A stretch of 64,000 nucleotides of DNA from Myotis daubentonii (taxonomy: Eukaryota > Chordata > Mammalia > Chiroptera > Vespertilionidae). The stretch spans positions 18,833,715 through 18,897,714 of the forward strand of contig NC_081844.1 of NCBI RefSeq assembly GCF_963259705.1, read 5' to 3'. The position numbers and the translations under genes are program-made. Below the pieces are notes generated by a model, which was given only the letters and a program-made list of their open reading frames with translations, was not told where the DNA came from and made no database searches. This document shows, piece after piece, positions 54,755 to 64,000 of this stretch (position 1 is the stretch's first letter; every line of letters starts with the position of its first letter).

Positions 54755-55325
54755 AACATAGAAAACATTCAAACCTGTAAAGAATTTTTGTGAGTTTATT
54801 TGAGCCAAACTGTCGACAATTGCTGGGAAGCAGGGCCTCAACTAATTGAGATAATGCTCCGGAGAATGGTGGGGTTTCCTCTATTTTTATACACTGCAAT
54901 CAAAGGAGGGACATAGGTGGGTTACATGAAATCCATTGGTGAGAGAGTAGAGAGGCGGGAGAAAGCACAGCGGGGAAACCCCTGGGATTGGATAAAAAGT
55001 AAAATGATAAACACATACTTAGGTGGGTACAGGAACAATTAACATGATAGCAATGAAGGAATGTGTGGTATCTGTCCCCAAGGGGTCCAGAAAAAGGGAA
55101 GTTACCAGTTAATCAGACATTTCAAGGATATGTCATCATAGATGCAAAAAGACAGACAGGCTCAGTTAAGGTAAAGGTTGACCTTGTCAGTGAAGATACC
55201 GGTCTAGGAGGTGACTACCCACCGTAACTGCTTTTAGCTAAGGTTTAATTTCAGACCGTCCTTTGTGGTTACTTTAGGTCTTTGAGTTTGCCAGGCTGCC
55301 ATGCAGGCCTTCCCTGAGCTTGTCA
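54755..55325 (-). mobile_element. Possible LTR, reverse orientation
   Basis: TTTATTTGAGCCAAACTGTC near the left end, TTTTTATACACTGCAATC (rc TATAAA) and general composition resemble an ERV LTR. No duplication resolved. Confidence 0.35.
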
Positions 55326-55333
55326 GGTTAGCC

Positions 55334-55566
55334 AGGGGTGGGCAAACTTTTTGACTCGAGGGCCACAATGGGTTCTTAAACTGGACCGGAGGGCCGAACA
55401 AAAGCATGGATGGAGTGTTTGTGTGAACTAATACATGTTAACACTGCTGCTGGTGAAGGAGTGGAGGGGAGAGCAAGAGAACCCTCTGCTCTTTCGGCTC
55501 CGCAGGCCGGATAGAACAGCCGAACGGGCCGGATCCGGCCCGCGGGCCGTAGTTTGCCCACGGCTG
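55334..55566 (+). mobile_element. hAT-type MITE, copy 2
   Basis: Ends CAGGGGTGGGCAAACT and (rc) CAGCCGTGGGCAAACT, with GGTTAGCC on both sides (55326-55333, 55567-55574). Same family as 46850-47063 in the other orientation, with about 70 bp of extra or different middle sequence. Confidence 0.87.
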
Positions 55567-55574
55567 GGTTAGCC

Positions 55575-57479
55575 TGTGGCCCACACTGGTAAGAGGCAGC
55601 AGGGCTGGGGATCACTTTCTGGCTCATGTGACTCTGGAGACAACCAAGGACCAAAACTGGAGCCTAGGGATCCATTTCTTCTGGAAGCATTTACCGCGTT
55701 CCTGCTGCACACCAGGCTTGCTCTAGGTGCTGGAGCAAAGCTGTGTAAGAGGGGGGCAGTAGCCAAATCGTGCCATAACAGATCTAGGTGGCCATGGTGA
55801 CCCACGCCATGTGGTTGGGCACGTGGCTTTGGGGAAGAATGACAGACTTCCCCTGATCGGATAGGACAGGAACCCTCCAGGGAGCAGAGAGCATTTAGCC
55901 TTAGCTCAAAGGTTGGGTCAGATTTAACCAGACAGAGGTCGTAAGTTCACTCGGCAAAGTGCTTCCCTAGAGCCAAACAAGCCCTTTTAGTTCCTTTTTG
56001 GTCCCTCCAATGACAAGCTGCTCGTTCCCTCATGTCCTTGTTCAACCCGAAGGGAAAGCTGTGGCTTCTAGTCAGCCTCTCTGCCCTGCAAGGAGAAGGG
56101 GCCTCAGTCTGTGTCTACATCCAGGGGACAGTGAGGAGCTACTGGTGTCACCTGGATCCTCCCTGCCTCCTCCCCCACCTCAGCCCCGTGAGCATCAGCC
56201 CATTCTCCAGGTGAGAAAAACTGAAGTCGAATTGACAAAGCCACTCCCTCAGTTTGGACTTGACTAAGACAATATCAGGTTAGGGCTGCTCAAGGCCAGC
56301 ACTGTCCCAGCCCCTCCTAGAGCCAGAGGGGAACCCAGGAAAGGATTCACCTCCCCACTTTCTCTCCTGCTGCTGCCTCTGCCCACACAAGGAGGAAATT
56401 TGGCCTGGGCCCCTCCCCACAGAAAGGCCAAGTGGCCCTAGCCACTGAGCCATAGCAGCCCGGCATTCAGCACACCCTGGGTCACTTCCAGAAGCCTTGG
56501 CCCTGCTGGCACCTTTCCAGTTACTTTTTTTTTTAATTATATTTTTGGTAATAAGGAAAAGTCACTCTGCACAGAACAGACGGCATTCTCTTTGTTCATG
56601 CATTTTGTGGCTTCGGGCCTGAGAGCAAAGCCAAATCTTTTGCTGGTGCAGATGCCTTTGTGAAGTTAGAAACTGAGTCTGTGCTTCCATTTCCCCAGTG
56701 AGGCTGGGGGTCCAGGATGTGCCCGCCTGCCAGGAGTGCCCAGATCTGGCCACAGTTGAACAAATGAACAGGTAACACACATCAGGGATATCACAGAAAG
56801 GGAGGGGGGCCTGGGGCAGGATAGGGTGAGATCCTTTCTAAGCCCAGGTTGGTCTGAGAAGCTTCTAGAAGGACAGCGACCGTGGAGCCAAGCCTGGAAG
56901 GACAAGGCAGATATGAGTCTGAAGGAAGGGTGTGCCTGGTGGAGGGAACAGCGTGGGCAAAGTCCTGGAGGGAGTAAACTCAGATCTTGGCCTGAGAATG
57001 AGTCTCCAGAATTCACCTAACGGCAATTTGAAGGTAGCTTCTAGCTCAGATGTGTGATTCTTGTCAGGGGAACAGAAATAAAAGAAGAGGGAAAGGAGAT
57101 GTGACAGAGAAGACGAAAAGCAAAACCTCTGAGTGGTCAGAAAGCTTAGCTGTGGCGAGGCTCAGAGCTTCAGGCATGCAATGGCATCCTGTGACTTGGG
57201 GGGGGGGGGGATCACCATGTATAAGATCATGTGCTCCTGACATGTATGTGCAGGGGTGCACTGCCTCCGACCAGAGGAGCAATCCAGTCATGCGGACCTC
57301 CAGCTGACTCGCCCATGTGGTGGGAACTGGACACCGACATTCATTCCCTCCACCCTGGATTCCGGGACCCTAACACACATCCTCCAGCCGTCGCTGGCAT
57401 CGTCACAGTTGTTTTGCTGCATAGTTACAGTTCTCTGTGTGCCCGTCTCCTGGTCTCTGCCTCTCCCCCAGTCTCTCTG
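55575..57479. other. Upstream flank of HOMER3, nothing recognised
   Basis: Unique-looking sequence with a poly-T at 56526-56535 and a poly-G at 57199-57210. No exon recognised. Confidence 0.45.
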
Positions 57480-57599
57480 CTCTGGGTCTGGGTCAACGTC
57501 CCTCCCTCACCCCAGCCCCCTTACCCACCCTTACTCCCCGCCCTCCCGGCCCTTTCCCCGTTGCACCGGGCTCTCCGACCTCCTCCCCCAGCCCCGCCC

Positions 57600-57857
57600 G
57601 CCCCGCCGCGGAGGGCCGGCAGGGGGAGCTGCGGGAGACCTCGGGGATGTGGAGGGGCGGGGAGGCAGGGAGGCGGGGAGGCGGGGCGGCGGGGCGGGCG
57701 GCGGCTGCGTCGGGACCCGTTGCAATGGGACCGGAGGCGGCGCAGGCGGCAGCGGCAGCGCAGACAAAGGCGCGGGCGGCGCGGAGGGCGCGGGGAGTCG
57801 GCGCCGCGGGCCGCACCCGACTCCGCCGGGACACTCACGGGGAGCCCAGCCGGCAGG
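57600..57857 (+). other. HOMER3: Candidate HOMER3 5'UTR exon 1 (start approximate)
   Basis: CpG-island sequence ends at a strong donor, GGCAGG|GTGAGC (57857/57858). It would splice to the 5'UTR part of the ATG exon at 59520. The start is not defined. Confidence 0.45.
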
Positions 57858-57894
57858 GTGAGCCTGGCCAACCGAGACGGCGTGCTGGCGCGGG

Positions 57895-58345
57895 GGGCCC
57901 CGAAGTTCCCGGGCCGGGGGAGGGCGCGGGGAGCCCCGAAGTTCTGGATACGGAGGCTGAGGGCGGTCGGGGAAGCTCCGAAGCATTCGGTCTTGCGGGG
58001 GCTCAGGGCCCCAAGTTCCGTAGCTCGGGTCGGGAAGGGGACAGTGAGAGCTTCCCAAAGTTCCTCGCCCCGCCTCGCAGGAGGCTGCGAAGGTGTCTCC
58101 GAAGTTCCAGACCTGGGGAGGGCGCGAAGGGACCCCGAGATTCTGGACCTGGGCATGGAAGGGGGCAGAGGGCCCCCAAAGTTCAAGAATCGGGGCGGCG
58201 CGGAGGATCCCCGAAGTTATGGGCCTGGGGTTGGAGGAGGCAGATAATATGGTCCCGAAGTTCTGGACCCGGATCCGGGTCGTCACGGGGATCTTGCAGT
58301 CCCAAGGTTGGGGACCGCATATCCCGAAGTTGCGGCGCGCACTGG
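57895..58345 (+). repeat. Degenerate tandem repeat at the HOMER3 promoter
   Basis: CCCCGAAGTTCTGGA-like cores recur about ten times at irregular 35-60 bp spacing, just downstream of the candidate first-exon donor. Long open frames here (338 and 307 codons) are composition artefacts. Confidence 0.75.
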
Positions 58346-58500
58346 GCGCCCCACTCCTGACGCGTGTGGGGACTCGATCCTGACTGTCAGGATCCCGGAC
58401 CCGGGCACCTGGGTGGGGTTCGCCCGCACAAGCGATTAAGGATCCCGGGCACCGGGCGGGGTCGGGCACCCTCCGGGCGCCTCGCGGCCCGCGGGCGTGA

Positions 58501-59519
58501 GGGGCATGACTAGTTGGTGAGTAACTTTTCCCAAACGCGCAAGTCACGGCAGGAGCGCCCCGTCCGGAAGGGCCGGAGTTCTTGGGACCCCGGAGCCCCA
58601 GCCTGACCCAGGACTGCCCCCAACCTCGGCCAGAGCTATCGCCCCTCCCCCACCGGGGGCTCGGGTTTCAGACCCCGTGACCAGGACAGCAGCTGCCCAG
58701 GACTCGGGTGGGGGTGCAGTCCCCCTCGGACCACGGAGACCACTAAGCCCGGGCGTCCCTTCCCCCAACTTGCCTCCCCTCCCCCAGGTCCCTCCTGAGT
58801 CCCCTGCAGATACTCTGGATGCAAGTTTGAGGGCCGGGGGAGGGTCAAAAAAATCCCCCCATGTCCCTGCCCCCCCCCCCCCCCAGCTATTCCTGGCTTC
58901 TGTGGGGTGGTGGCTAGAGAGAGGCATGTGGGGAGCCCATATTCAACCTTGGTTCCACTCAGCCCCCTTGGTATTGGGAGTGAGTGGTGATGGGAGATCT
59001 GGTAGTGGGTACCAGGGCGGTCCTGTTTGGCTGCATCTTGTCTTTTTGACAAGGATGGGGGCTCCCTGATTGGACTTTGACAGGAGTCTGTGCTCTGGGA
59101 GGCCAGTGGGGATTGGTCTCCCAGTAGCACCTGGTGATGCCAGTCTTTGCTGGAGGCTCTGGCTTGAGGAGCCATAGGTGAATGTGTGGAAAGTACTGAA
59201 GGGGATCTGGCTTCGGCCTCCTCAACCCACCCTGAGACTGAGGGGGCTTCACCAAGGTTTTAACAACCCAGATGAGGCTAGGTTTATGCTGAGATGTCAG
59301 GGGCCACCTCTCAGAGAGCCACCTCTTGCCCAGGGTGTTGTTGGAGCTTCTCCAGGTGGAGAGAGGCAGGGTCTCCTTGATCTGAGTGATCCACTGATTC
59401 TCTCACCTTTTTGGTTGAAATTCCATGAATGGTGCACCTGGTGGTGAGTCCTGAGGTTGGACCTGCTTGGCCTCCCTCAGCCTGTCCTGGGGGACACTCA
59501 CAAGTCCTTTCTACCCCAG
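58501..59519. other. HOMER3 intron 1, right part
   Basis: No repeat recognised apart from the poly-C at 58869-58884. Confidence 0.45.
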
Positions 59520-59601
59520 AGGCCGAACCAGCAGCTCCTGCCACCTCTCTGGCTGCCCCTTGGAGCCCACCTAGCCCAGCCTGACCAATGTCCACAGCCA
59601 G
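59520..59601 (+). CDS. HOMER3: HOMER3 exon with start codon
   Basis: The acceptor TTTCTACCCCAG ends at 59519. ATG is at 59588, encoding MSTA plus two bases of the Arg codon, and the donor CCAG|GTGAGC follows 59601. 59520-59587 is 5'UTR. Confidence 0.85.
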
Positions 59602-62600
59602 GTGAGCCCCTGCCCCCACTGGCTTGGCCCTGAGCCCTCTGGGGGGTGCCTAGTCCCCACTGAGCACCCTCTCCCCATGCAGGGAGCAGCCCATCTTCAG
59701 CACCAGGGCACATGTGTTCCAGATCGACCCAGCTACCAAGCGGAACTGGATCCCTGCGGGCAAGCACGCACTCACTGTCTCCTACTTCTATGATGCCACC
59801 AGAAACGTCTACCGAATCATCAGCATTGGGGGTGCCAAGGTCCTGGCAGGGCCTGGTTGGGGTGGTGGGCCTGGATCTGGTTGTTGCCTTGCTGTGTGCC
59901 CAGGGACAGGTCTAGAGGAGCCCTGACCCTTTCTGGGCCCCAGTCTCTTCCTTGTGACATGGCTCTGATAAGGACCTTGGAGACACTCATATAAAGTGAT
60001 ACCCTAGTTGCTCTCATGTTCATTATTTAACAGTTCCATTGACCTTGAACTTTCCTCTCCTTTCCCCAGGCCATTATCAATAGTACTGTCACCCCCAACA
60101 TGACCTTTACCAAAACCTCCCAGAAGTTCGGACAATGGGCAGACAGTCGTGCCAACACTGTCTACGGCCTTGGCTTTGCTTCTGAACAGCATCTGACCCA
60201 GGTGGGCCTCAAGGGTACATGGTGGAAGGGACAGGGCTGGGTCTGTGTCCTCTCTTGGGTGCACTGGGGCCCCTGGTCAGGTGCTGGGCCTCCACCTTTC
60301 CAGCTGCAGAAGTGGAAAAGCCAGAAGCCCTTCCCTGTTCCCTGATTCACATCCCAGCTCTGCAGGACACCTCCAATTTCAACACACCTTGCCCCTCTCT
60401 GGGTTCCAGGAATGGGCCGGGTGCTTCCCCACACACACTAGCACTGTATCATCCCTGCCCTCCACCCTCTGCTGTCTTTAGACGTCAGTATTGTTTTATC
60501 CATTGTTTCCCTGGATGGTTGGTTTGTGCTCTCTGAGTCCCGCTGAGGGCATGACGATTTTCTTCTATTAGCTTTTGTTTTCCTTTCATATTTAGGTCTT
60601 GAATTTACTTCTGTGGGTAGTGAATGGTAGGAGTATTTATTCCCACAGTAGTATCCAGTTGATCTTGGGTCATTTTAAAAAATATATATTTTATTTATTT
60701 TTACAGAGAGGAAGAGAGAGGGAGAAACAGAAACACCGCTGCCTCTTGCACACCCCCTACTGAGGATTGAGTCCACAACCCGGGCATATGCCCTGACCTG
60801 GAATCCATAGGTCAATGCTCAACCACTGACCCACACTGGCCCAGCGATCTTGGGCCATTTTTGAAAAGACCATTTGCCTCCAGTGAATTGCGCCAGCCCC
60901 TTTGCACAAATCAAGTGGCTGTATAACTAAATATTTCTTTTATTTTATTTTTTAAAATATATTTTTATTGATTTCAGAGAGGAAGGGAGAGGGACAAAGA
61001 TAGAAACATCAATGATGACAGAGAATTGTTGATGGGCTGCCTTCTGCACGCCCCACACTGAGGATTGAGCCAGCAACCTGGGCATGTGCCCCCCGACCAG
61101 AATCGAACCTGGGACCCTTCAATCCCCAGGCTGACGCTCTATCTACTGAGCCAAACCAGCCAGTGCTAAATATTTCCTTTAAAAAGTATTTTCAGTAATA
61201 CTCAATACTTTAAGAAATAAAAAAAAAAAAATTAAAAAATAAAAACAAACAAACAAAAAAAGTATTTTCAAACTGCCCTCGCCGGTTTGGCTTAGGGGAT
61301 AAAGCGTCGGCCTTCAGTTCTGGTCAAGAGCACATGCCTGGGTTGCAGGCTCTGAAATCAATAAAACATATCTTAAAAACAAACAAAAATATAACAAAAA
61401 TGAGAACAGGACAATCACTTTCTTGCTGGCTAGGGCTGAGGTCCCAGACCTGCTTTCTCTTTGTCATACAAGGATATTTGCATGTGTTCCACGCATTAAA
61501 GACAGATCAGCACCCACCTGAGGCTCTCCTTGCTGAAATAAGCTCGATGGAGAGGGAAAGGCGATCCCTTTCTCAGGGTGGCTCTGTGTAAGCCTCCCCC
61601 ATGCACACCCCACCCCCTGCTCCCAAGCTCACTCTGCCCTTCGGGACATCATCTTCCAAGCCCTCTTCCCCTTTCCCGGTTCATGAGATGAGGGGCTGCA
61701 GAGTTCCCTTCGTAAGTGACAGGGATGGTCCTGGCTGGGGCGCCAGGGGAGGGGCCAGGGGTTTGTTGACTGACTGTTTCTGTCCCCCCTCCTCAGTTTG
61801 CTGAGAAGTTCCAGGAAGTGAAGGAAGCAGCGAGGCTGGCGAGGGAGAAATCTCAGGATGGCGGGGAGCTCACCAGTCCAGCCCTGGGCCTCTCCACTCA
61901 TCAGGTCAGTACTCCCTGTCCCATGCCTGCCCAGCGATATGAGGGGAGGGGGTGGGGTTAGGGTTCCTGCGTTGTGATGTGCTGGTGCCCAGAACCAGAT
62001 GCTCACAAATTGTGTCGGGGCCACGGAGGAGAGGAGTGTGGGTGCCGTGGAGCATGTGAGGGGGAATGTGGCCTCCTGGAAGTTGAGATGGCTGAGGGGG
62101 TGGAGTAAAGAACTGTTCTCAGGCAGTTCCCCCCATGAATTGACTGTGTAATTTATTAACCACCTACTGTGTGCCAGGCCCAAGGCTGGACTGGGGTTAC
62201 AGAGATGAAAAGGCAGGCTGGCCCCTGCCCTCAAGGCTCCTGAGGTGAATTCATAACAAATTCAGCTTGGTGGAGAGGGCTTCCTGAAATGGATGTTGAA
62301 ATCTGGCCCCAGAGGGGTCCTGTTCCTAAGGTTTCAGGTTGCTCCCCATGTCCCCAGGGGCAGATTTCGAGTATCTCTGGGGTTAGACTGACCTGCGTCA
62401 GGTTTGCTGCTGGGGAATTGGTTAGAGCTCAGGCAGGCAAGGTTGGGGGCCAGAGTCCAGAACTCTGGTCCAGGGCGGCCACGGGGAACCATGGAGGATG
62501 GGTGAGAGGGGAAGGGCGCCTGCTCTCAGCCATGACCTCAGTAACATCAGTCCTGAGCCTAACCATGATCTTCTAACCGGTCCTTGACTGACACCCCCCC

Positions 62601-63963
62601 TCCCGTGACCCCGCTTCTGTCCACACCCTTAGGTGCCCCCGAGCCCCCTTATCAGCACCAATGGTCCCCCCAGCGACGAGAAGCTGTTCCGCAGCCAGAG
62701 CGCGGAAGCCCCTGGCCCCGCCGAGCGAGAGCGGCTCAAGAAGATGCTGTCCGAGGGGTGAGGGGGGTGGGGCGGGGCACCGGGACGCGGCAGGAGGTGG
62801 GGCTGCGCGAGCCGCTTCTCAGAAGCCGCCCAGCGCGACGGGCGGCGGATCTGACCATGGACCCCAAGCCTGGGACCCGGAGGCGGGTGACCCCAACAAT
62901 CCTGCCCCTTCCGGAGTTCGGGAGCCGACCGCGCCCTTGCACGCGCTCCGCTTTGGCCACGCCTTCCGAGGGATGACCCTGCCCCCGCCCCGCTCACGCC
63001 TCCTCCGGATAGTTCTATCCCACCGAGCCTCCCAACCCCACCCCGCCTGGCTGGGTCCCCGTGGGCTGACGCGGGCTCCCGCCGCATTCCCATTGTCTCT
63101 GAACAAACACCCGGCGCCTGTACTGACCCCGCCTACGGCAGGGATCGTACCGCCCAGTCCCATTCACCCTCCGGCAGGACCCGCCTGCCCGGACTTCCGC
63201 GCCTTGGCTCCGCCCCCACGCCCGCCCCGCCTCGGCCCATTGTACAGTTCCCAGCACTGTCCAGCGTGGCCCCGCCCCCAAACCGCCCGCCCACCATAGC
63301 CCCGCCCCAGCCTAGCGCGGCCACGCCCCCTCTCGTGCTGCCCCGCCCCTAGCCTAGTGCTGCCGGGCTGGCTCGACCCGATGCCGACCGCTGCGTCCCC
63401 GCAGCTCCGTGGGCGAGGTGCAGTGGGAGGCCGAGTTCTTCGCGCTGCAGGACAGCAACAACAAGTTGGCGAGCGCCCTGAGAGAGGCCAACGCGGCCGC
63501 CGCCCAGTGGAGGCAGCAGCTCGAGGCACAGCGCGCAGAGGCCGAGCGGCTGCGGCAGCGGGTGAGGGCACCCTTCCCTCAGAGACCCTGGGCCTCCGGC
63601 AACTGTGGAGCCCCTGCCTGAGCATGTCCTGTCTGTCCTGGGTTCACCCACTGGCTGTGTGATCTATAGGTTACTTCCCGGAGCCTCAGTTTCACGCTCT
63701 GTAAAATGGGTCTGATTTAGCGCCCACCTCAAAGGGGTGTCAGACCCTAAAGGCTTCCCTGCCAGGGGTGGGGTGGTAACTCCGAGCAGAGGGGGCGGGA
63801 CTGAGCAGAAGGCAGATTCCCCAGAGAGGTGCTGATCATTCTGTCCACCCAGGTGGCTGAACTGGAGGCCCAGGCAGCCACAGAGCCGACCCCACTCAGT
63901 GAGAAAGAGGGACCAGGCCAGACGCTGGAACAGCTGGAGTCCTTAGTGCAGACCAAGGACCAG
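59588..63963 (+). CDS. HOMER3: HOMER3, first seven coding exons (3' partial)
   Basis: Joining 59588-59601, 59683-59839, 60070-60201, 61797-61904, 62633-62757, 63405-63561 and 63853-63963 gives 804 nt (268 residues) in one frame with GT-AG introns. Residues 1 to about 110 form the EVH1 domain ([22 protein letters not shown] through [20 protein letters not shown]), which in Homer proteins binds PPxxF motifs of group I mGluRs, IP3 and ryanodine receptors and Shank. A Pro/Ser linker follows (about 145-185), then the start of the C-terminal coiled coil ([47 protein letters not shown]) that tetramerises the long isoforms. The MSTAR start distinguishes HOMER3 from HOMER1 (MGEQP). Remaining exons lie beyond the right edge. 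Confidence 0.96.
59683..59839 (+). CDS. HOMER3: HOMER3 EVH1 exon 1
   Basis: The acceptor CCATGCAG ends at 59682 and the donor GCCAAG|GTCCTG follows 59839. It encodes residues 5-57, [16 protein letters not shown] to [10 protein letters not shown], the first half of EVH1. Confidence 0.95.
60070..60201 (+). CDS. HOMER3: HOMER3 EVH1 exon 2
   Basis: The acceptor TTTCCCCAG ends at 60069 and the donor ACCCAG|GTGGGC follows 60201. It encodes 44 residues, [15 protein letters not shown] to ASEQHLTQ, the second half of EVH1. Confidence 0.95.
60560..60944 (-). mobile_element. Old L1 fragment split by a SINE
   Basis: TTGAATTTACTTCTGTGGGT and GAAAAGACCATTTGCCTCCA match reverse-strand L1 ORF2 3' sequence. 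Confidence 0.6.
60674..60845 (-). mobile_element. Ves SINE, internally deleted
   Basis: Reverse-oriented with duplication GATCTTGGGYCATTT (about 60661-60675 and 60846-60860). Confidence 0.92.
60945..61165 (-). mobile_element. Ves SINE
   Basis: Reverse-oriented with duplication CTAAATATTTC (about 60927-60937 and 61166-61176). Confidence 0.92.
61276..61375 (+). mobile_element. Ves SINE, 100-bp internally deleted copy
   Basis: The head GCCCTCGCCGGTTTGGCTTA is followed by a gap over the B box, then CAAGAGCACATGCCTGGGTT, then directly TGAAATCAATAAAACATATC. The whole CT-rich body is missing. Confidence 0.87.
61797..61904 (+). CDS. HOMER3: HOMER3 exon, end of EVH1
   Basis: The acceptor CCTCCTCAG ends at 61796 and the donor ATCAG|GTCAGT follows 61904. 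It encodes 36 residues, [19 protein letters not shown] to LGLSTHQ, including the last EVH1 helix. Confidence 0.95.
62633..62757 (+). CDS. HOMER3: HOMER3 linker exon
   Basis: The acceptor CACCCTTAG ends at 62632 and the donor GAGGG|GTGAGG follows 62757. It encodes [20 protein letters not shown] to KKMLSEG and ends phase 2. Confidence 0.93.
62758..63404. other. HOMER3 GC-rich intron
   Basis: Very GC-rich with many CCGCCC-type boxes. No exon or repeat recognised. Confidence 0.5.
63405..63561 (+). CDS. HOMER3: HOMER3 coiled-coil exon 1
   Basis: The acceptor GTCCCCGCAG ends at 63404 and the donor CAGCGG|GTGAGG follows 63561. It encodes [18 protein letters not shown] to AERLRQR. Confidence 0.94.
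63640..63760 (+). mobile_element. MIR SINE
   Basis: GAGCCTCAGTTTCACGCTCT and GTAAAATGGGTCTGATTTAG are the MIR core. Confidence 0.75.
63853..63963 (+). CDS. HOMER3: HOMER3 coiled-coil exon 2
   Basis: The acceptor TCCACCCAG ends at 63852 and the donor GACCAG|GTGAGC follows 63963. It encodes 37 residues, [16 protein letters not shown] to LVQTKDQ. Last exon inside the window. Confidence 0.94.
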
Positions 63964-64000
63964 GTGAGCACAGAGCATGTGAGTATGTGTGTCCCCAGGC

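Larger units (their letters stand above)
57480..58500. promoter_or_regulatory. HOMER3: CpG island, HOMER3 promoter region
   Basis: GC- and CpG-rich sequence without a TATA box about 2 kb upstream of the HOMER3 start codon, including long GGCGG-type stretches at 57650-57790. The 3' half contains a degenerate tandem repeat, listed separately. Confidence 0.75.

Noticed and set aside
57231..58547. Open frames of up to 338 codons on both strands
   Set aside because: CpG-island composition without stops in several frames. No domain seen, and they overlap the HOMER3 5' exon and promoter repeat.

Overview
This window is mammalian nuclear DNA from a bat, almost certainly a vespertilionid (Myotis, Eptesicus or Pipistrellus type). 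It carries about 35 copies of the tRNA-derived Ves SINE, several HeliBat-type Helitrons (TCCTATATAATAAAAG left ends, hairpin plus CTAG right ends), and short hAT and Tc1/mariner-type DNA transposons. That combination is characteristic of vesper bats. Coding exons are small, spliced by GT-AG introns, and found between repeats.

Two protein-coding genes lie on the + strand. SUGP2 (SURP and G-patch domain containing 2) runs from a CpG-island promoter near 4.7-5.9 kb to a poly(A) signal at 33.72 kb. I could join nine coding exons (6800-31127) without a phase error into a 1093-residue protein with two SURP modules, an acidic tract and a C-terminal G-patch. HOMER3 starts in a second CpG island near 57.5-58.0 kb. 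Its first seven coding exons (59588-63963, 268 residues: EVH1 domain, linker, start of the coiled coil) are present and the gene continues past the right edge. SUGP2 next to HOMER3 in the same orientation is the normal mammalian arrangement. ARMC6, which is expected head-to-head with SUGP2, would lie to the left on the - strand, but I found no ARMC6 coding exon.

Layout: 1-4.7 kb is repeats (inverted Helitron, U6 retropseudogene, SINEs, LTR-like segment). 4.7-33.7 kb is SUGP2 with repeat-filled introns; intron 7 holds a Helitron array whose last member ends 23 bp before a coding exon. 33.8-57.4 kb is intergenic: an NDUFA3 processed pseudogene, a VNTR-L1 composite, a solo LTR, a frameshifted PRAME-family retrocopy, hAT MITEs, and many SINE, L1, L2 and MIR pieces. 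57.4-64 kb is HOMER3.

SUGP2 is a nuclear protein with domains typical of RNA-processing factors. HOMER3 is a cytoplasmic and postsynaptic scaffold. They are neighbours, not pathway partners. The most unusual content is the transposon biology: one short target motif duplicated four times by successive insertions, an SVA-like VNTR-L1 composite, abutting Helitrons that reach into a splice-site region, and perfectly nested SINEs.
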